DNA from: Marivita sp041725935
GTDB lineage: Bacteria; Pseudomonadota; Alphaproteobacteria; Rhodobacterales; Rhodobacteraceae
NCBI GenBank assembly: GCA_041725935.1
Contig: JBGRQD010000001.1
Coordinates: forward strand, 186,001-250,000
Length of the DNA: 64,000 nucleotides
Direction: 5' to 3'
Shown here: positions 61,286-64,000 of the stretch, piece by piece
Layout of the letters: every line of letters starts with the position of its first letter
How positions within the stretch are numbered: the stretch's first letter is position 1
Notes under the pieces: model-generated
Database searches by the model: none
Told to the model about the DNA's origin: nothing
The model's input: only the letters and a program-made list of their open reading frames with translations
Made by a program: the position numbers and the translations under genes

Positions 61286-62274
61286 GCCCACTGACCCTGA
61301 CCTTAGGCACATGGGATCATGACCGCGTCATGGCGCTGCATGACGGGCGGGTGACGGTGCCCGGCGTGACGCTAGAGAGCCACATCCACCCCACGTCCAA
61401 GCTGTTCCCCTGGGCCGTGCAGGAGGCGAAGTTCGACATCACCGAAATGTCCGTGTCCAGCTACGTGCTGCAACTGTCGCGCGGCGGGTCGGATTATACC
61501 GCGATCCCCGCCTTTGTCAGCCGCGCCTTCCGCCACAGCGGGTTCTTTGCCCGCGCCGGATCAGGCATCAAAAGCCCCGCCGATTTCGCCGGTCGCAGGA
61601 TCGGCGTGCCGGAATACCAGATGACCGCCGCTCTCTGGATGCGGGGCATTCTGGCCGATGAATACGGTGTTGCCTGCGACGACATCCACTGGCGCACGGG
61701 TGCCCTGGACGAAGGTGTGCGCCGCGAACGGCTGGAACTGGCGCTGCCCGAAGGCATGGTGGTCGAACCGATCACCGAGGGCGACACGCTTCAGGACATG
61801 CTCCTGCGCGGCGAGATCGACGGGCTGCTGGCCCCCAAACCGCCGCAGGCGTTTCTGGACGGCAATCCCGACCTCGTGCGCCTGATCCCCGATTTCGAAG
61901 CGGCCGAGCAGGCCTATCATCGCTCCACCGGGTTCTTTCCGATCATGCACCTGATCGGCATCCGCAAGTGCGTGGCCGAGGAACACCCCGAGCTGCCCCG
62001 CACGCTCTACGACGGTTTTGTCGAGGCACGCGATATCGCGATGGCGCGGCTGCGGTCGGTCTGGCTGGGCAACGCCAACCGGATGACCCTGCCCTGGCTG
62101 AATGCCGCGATGGAGCGCACGCTCGACAGCATGGGGCCGGATTACTGGAGCTATGGCTGTCAGGCCAACATGGCCGAGATCGCCGCGATCTGCCGCTATT
62201 CGCTGGATCAACACCTGTCCGCCGGTCCGGTGGCCCCGGAAGCGCTGTTCCACCCGTCGGTTCTGGACACCTGA
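61282..62274 (+). CDS. 4,5-dihydroxyphthalate decarboxylase-like protein (periplasmic-binding fold)
   Basis: A 330-aa protein: TLTLGTWDHDRVMALHDGRV start, FPWAVQEAKFDITEMSVSSYV, GSDYTAIPAFVSRAFRHSGF and GIGVPEYQMTA-like segment RIGVPEYQMT. Members adopt an NMT1-like fold and include 4,5-dihydroxyphthalate decarboxylase, but many are ABC-type solute binding relatives. No signal peptide, so a cytoplasmic enzyme is more likely. GTG start, coupled to the leader peptide. Confidence 0.8.
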   Translation: MSPLTLTLGTWDHDRVMALHDGRVTVPGVTLESHIHPTSKLFPWAVQEAKFDITEMSVSSYVLQLSRGGSDYTAIPAFVSRAFRHSGFFARAGSGIKSPADFAGRRIGVPEYQMTAALWMRGILADEYGVACDDIHWRTGALDEGVRRERLELALPEGMVVEPITEGDTLQDMLLRGEIDGLLAPKPPQAFLDGNPDLVRLIPDFEAAEQAYHRSTGFFPIMHLIGIRKCVAEEHPELPRTLYDGFVEARDIAMARLRSVWLGNANRMTLPWLNAAMERTLDSMGPDYWSYGCQANMAEIAAICRYSLDQHLSAGPVAPEALFHPSVLDT

Positions 62275-62275
62275 G

Positions 62276-63061
62276 ATGATGGAGATGTGGCACGCAGGAT
62301 TGGGATGGCCGACAGCGACAACCCTGCTCGCGTTCAGTTTTGCCAGCTCCTTCATCACCATCGCCTTCGGCATCGGCGGCGGCGCGGTGATGCTCGCCGT
62401 TCTCGCCACGCTTCTGCCCGCGCCCGCCATCATCCCCGTACACGGGCTGGTTCAGCTTGGCTCGAACGCCGGGCGCGCCGCGATCATGACGCGCTACATG
62501 CGGTTCGATCTGCTGGGCCCGTTCGCGGCGGGCGCGCTGGTCGGCATCCTGATCGGCGGCTCATTGGTTGTCCAATTGGAGCCCGGCTGGATCCAGATGG
62601 GTGTCGGGCTGTTCATCCTGTGGTCGGTTCTGGCCAAACCACCGGCCTTCCTGCGCCGCTCGGGGGCGGTCACGGGCACCGTGTCCAGTTTCCTGACGAT
62701 GTTCTTTGGCGGCACCGGACCTTTCGTGGCCACCTATGTGAAAGCGCAGGGCCTCGACCGGCACGCCCATGTCGCCACGCACGCGATGTTCATGACGCTG
62801 CAGCATCTGCTCAAGACGATCATGTTCGGCATCCTCGGCTTTGCCTTCAGCATCTGGGCCGGGCTGATCGCCCTGCTGATCGCCGCAGGTGTTCTTGGCA
62901 CGCTGGCCGGGCGGCTCATGCTCGCCAAGATCGACGACCGCCGCTTTGGCATCGTGCTGACCGTGGTGCTGTCACTGCTGGCCGCCCGCTTGATCTACGC
63001 CGGGGCCAGCGACGTGTTTTTTGCCGCTGCCCCAGAGGCACCGACGGGAGGAACCAACTAA
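62276..63061 (+). CDS. TauE/SafE-family membrane exporter
   Basis: A 261-aa protein with about seven to eight membrane helices in two halves: FASSFITIAFGIGGGAVMLAVLATLLP and TGTVSSFLTMFFGGTGPFVATYV are the paired family motifs. Members export sulfite, sulfoacetate or other organic anions. It starts one base after the previous stop, in the same operon. Confidence 0.88.
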   Translation: MMEMWHAGLGWPTATTLLAFSFASSFITIAFGIGGGAVMLAVLATLLPAPAIIPVHGLVQLGSNAGRAAIMTRYMRFDLLGPFAAGALVGILIGGSLVVQLEPGWIQMGVGLFILWSVLAKPPAFLRRSGAVTGTVSSFLTMFFGGTGPFVATYVKAQGLDRHAHVATHAMFMTLQHLLKTIMFGILGFAFSIWAGLIALLIAAGVLGTLAGRLMLAKIDDRRFGIVLTVVLSLLAARLIYAGASDVFFAAAPEAPTGGTN

Positions 63062-63140
63062 GCCGCCGGGCAAGTGCGCGACCCCGGTGGTGGACCATCA
63101 TCCGCGCTGACGAATTTGAACATGTAACTGGGAGGAAACC

Positions 63141-64000
63141 ATGTCCATGAAACAGACCATCAACCGCCGCACCCTGCTTGGCACCGGTGCCGCAGCCGCA
63201 GCACTGACCCTTGCCACTCCGGGGCTTGTCCGGGCCAACACGTTCCCTGACCGCAATTTCAGCGTCTATATCCCCACAGCCGAAGGCGGCGGGGCCGACC
63301 GCAACTTCCGCGCCTTCTCGAGCGTCTGGAAAACCCGTTTGGGCGTTGATTTTGAACCCAGCTTCTATCCCGGTGCATCAGGCCGCGTGGGGTACGAAAT
63401 CTACATGGGCAAAGCCGAGCCCGATTGCTACAACCTGCTCTTCGGCAATGTCGGGCCTGAAGTGCTTAACTGGGCGCTCCAGCCGCCCACCTTCGACATC
63501 AATGACTACATCTATTTCGGGCAGGTCGACAAAGACCCGTGCTGCCTGTTCGTCGGAGCCGAAAGCCCGCTGCAGACGATGGACGACATCATTGCCGCGT
63601 CCAAGACTCGCAAACTCAATGTCGGCACCAGCCGTATGGCGCACCCGGCATCGATCGGATTGATGGCGCTGGGTGACAAGCTGGGGATCGAGTTCAACCT
63701 GATCCCGCTTCAGGGCGGCAAGGGCACCGTGGCCGGTGCTGTGACCGGCGAGGTCGATTTCTCGGTCCTCACATCGGGTTCGGTGATCGCGGCGGGTGAC
63801 AGCGTCAAGACGCTTCTGGTCTTCGGCAACAACATCGCCGGAGAGGCGCTGGATAACGCGCCCAGCATCAACGACGCGTACAACATGGACCTGCCGGAAA
63901 TGCTGTCCACACGCGCGTTCGGCATCCACCAGAAGGCCATCGACGATTTTCCAGACCGGTTCGAAGTGCTGACCCGCACCTTCAAGGAAACCCACGAGGA
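63141..64000 (+). CDS. TctC/Bug-type solute-binding protein (3' end outside window)
   Basis: Open to the edge (286 codons). A Tat signal MSMKQTINRRTLLGTGAAAA ending near VRAN, then FSVYIPTAEGGGADRNFRAF, PGASGRVGYEIYMG and NVGTSRMAHPASIG. The ligand-binding layout is that of tripartite tricarboxylate transporter receptors. GGGAGGAAACC precedes the ATG. TctA/TctB membrane genes are expected just beyond the window. Confidence 0.82.
   Translation, partial: MSMKQTINRRTLLGTGAAAAALTLATPGLVRANTFPDRNFSVYIPTAEGGGADRNFRAFSSVWKTRLGVDFEPSFYPGASGRVGYEIYMGKAEPDCYNLLFGNVGPEVLNWALQPPTFDINDYIYFGQVDKDPCCLFVGAESPLQTMDDIIAASKTRKLNVGTSRMAHPASIGLMALGDKLGIEFNLIPLQGGKGTVAGAVTGEVDFSVLTSGSVIAAGDSVKTLLVFGNNIAGEALDNAPSINDAYNMDLPEMLSTRAFGIHQKAIDDFPDRFEVLTRTFKETHE

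Overview
The window looks like a chromosome segment of a GC-rich alphaproteobacterium, most likely a marine Roseobacter-type member of the Rhodobacteraceae. The evidence is codon bias toward G/C, a Rieske/Old-yellow-enzyme demethylation locus, many small FadR-type regulators, TTT and TauE transport genes and MerR/CDF metal genes. No rRNA and no CRISPR array were seen. A single tRNA (Asn, GTT) is present.

Layout. (1) 1-2845 is ordinary chromosome: a cut thioesterase gene, an EnvZ-like kinase and an MBL-fold hydrolase. (2) 2916-31856 is an integrated island. A 19-bp repeat of the tRNA-Asn 3' end (2973-2991) recurs at 31838-31856. A 651-aa tyrosine integrase sits just inside the left end, and groups of 12-bp-spaced repeats lie next to both ends. 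The island carries a type III restriction-modification pair preceded by an unknown soluble plus membrane gene pair, and a mobilization module (RHH protein, relaxase, and a small gene nested inside the relaxase). It also carries an ArsR/CDF/lspA metal unit and a MerR regulon. That regulon includes two CDF exporters, a transglutaminase, two SCO proteins, DsbA/DsbB-like proteins, a PCuAC chaperone, a permease and a DUF411 protein. The right arm holds mostly hypothetical genes, a GIY-YIG protein, a soluble FtsH-like AAA protease and a metallophosphoesterase. A degraded second integrase follows attR.

(3) 32391-41597 is the most unusual part. An ECF sigma/anti-sigma pair is surrounded by genes that share one promoter pattern, GGAATA-N15(16)-CGTNNT. 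I find it at seven positions, two of them overlapping head-to-head between an HTTM gene and a DCC-family gene. The apparent regulon is the HTTM membrane protein, the DCC protein, two Asp-rich exported proteins (one with an EF-hand), the anti-sigma gene, a subtilase with its own Asp-rich region plus a downstream gene, a Ser/Asn-repeat exported protein and a 527-aa pentapeptide-repeat protein. I could not match this set to a described system.

(4) 41871-50732 is a leftward operon: FadR-type regulator, a complete dipeptide/glutathione-type ABC importer, gamma-glutamyltransferase-like protein and a DUF1028 protein. It is headed by a 16-bp perfect inverted repeat. (5) 50943-64000 is a catabolic region: TetR regulator, Old-yellow-enzyme-type demethylase, Rieske oxygenase and its reductase (resembling betaine/N-methylproline demethylation), then hydantoin racemase, dihydropyrimidinase-like, DapA-like and FAH-family genes. 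A second FadR-type regulator, a 4,5-dihydroxyphthalate-decarboxylase-like protein, a TauE/SafE exporter and a cut TctC-type binding protein follow. The substrates are inferred only from family resemblance. All calls rest on reading the sequence; no database search was possible.
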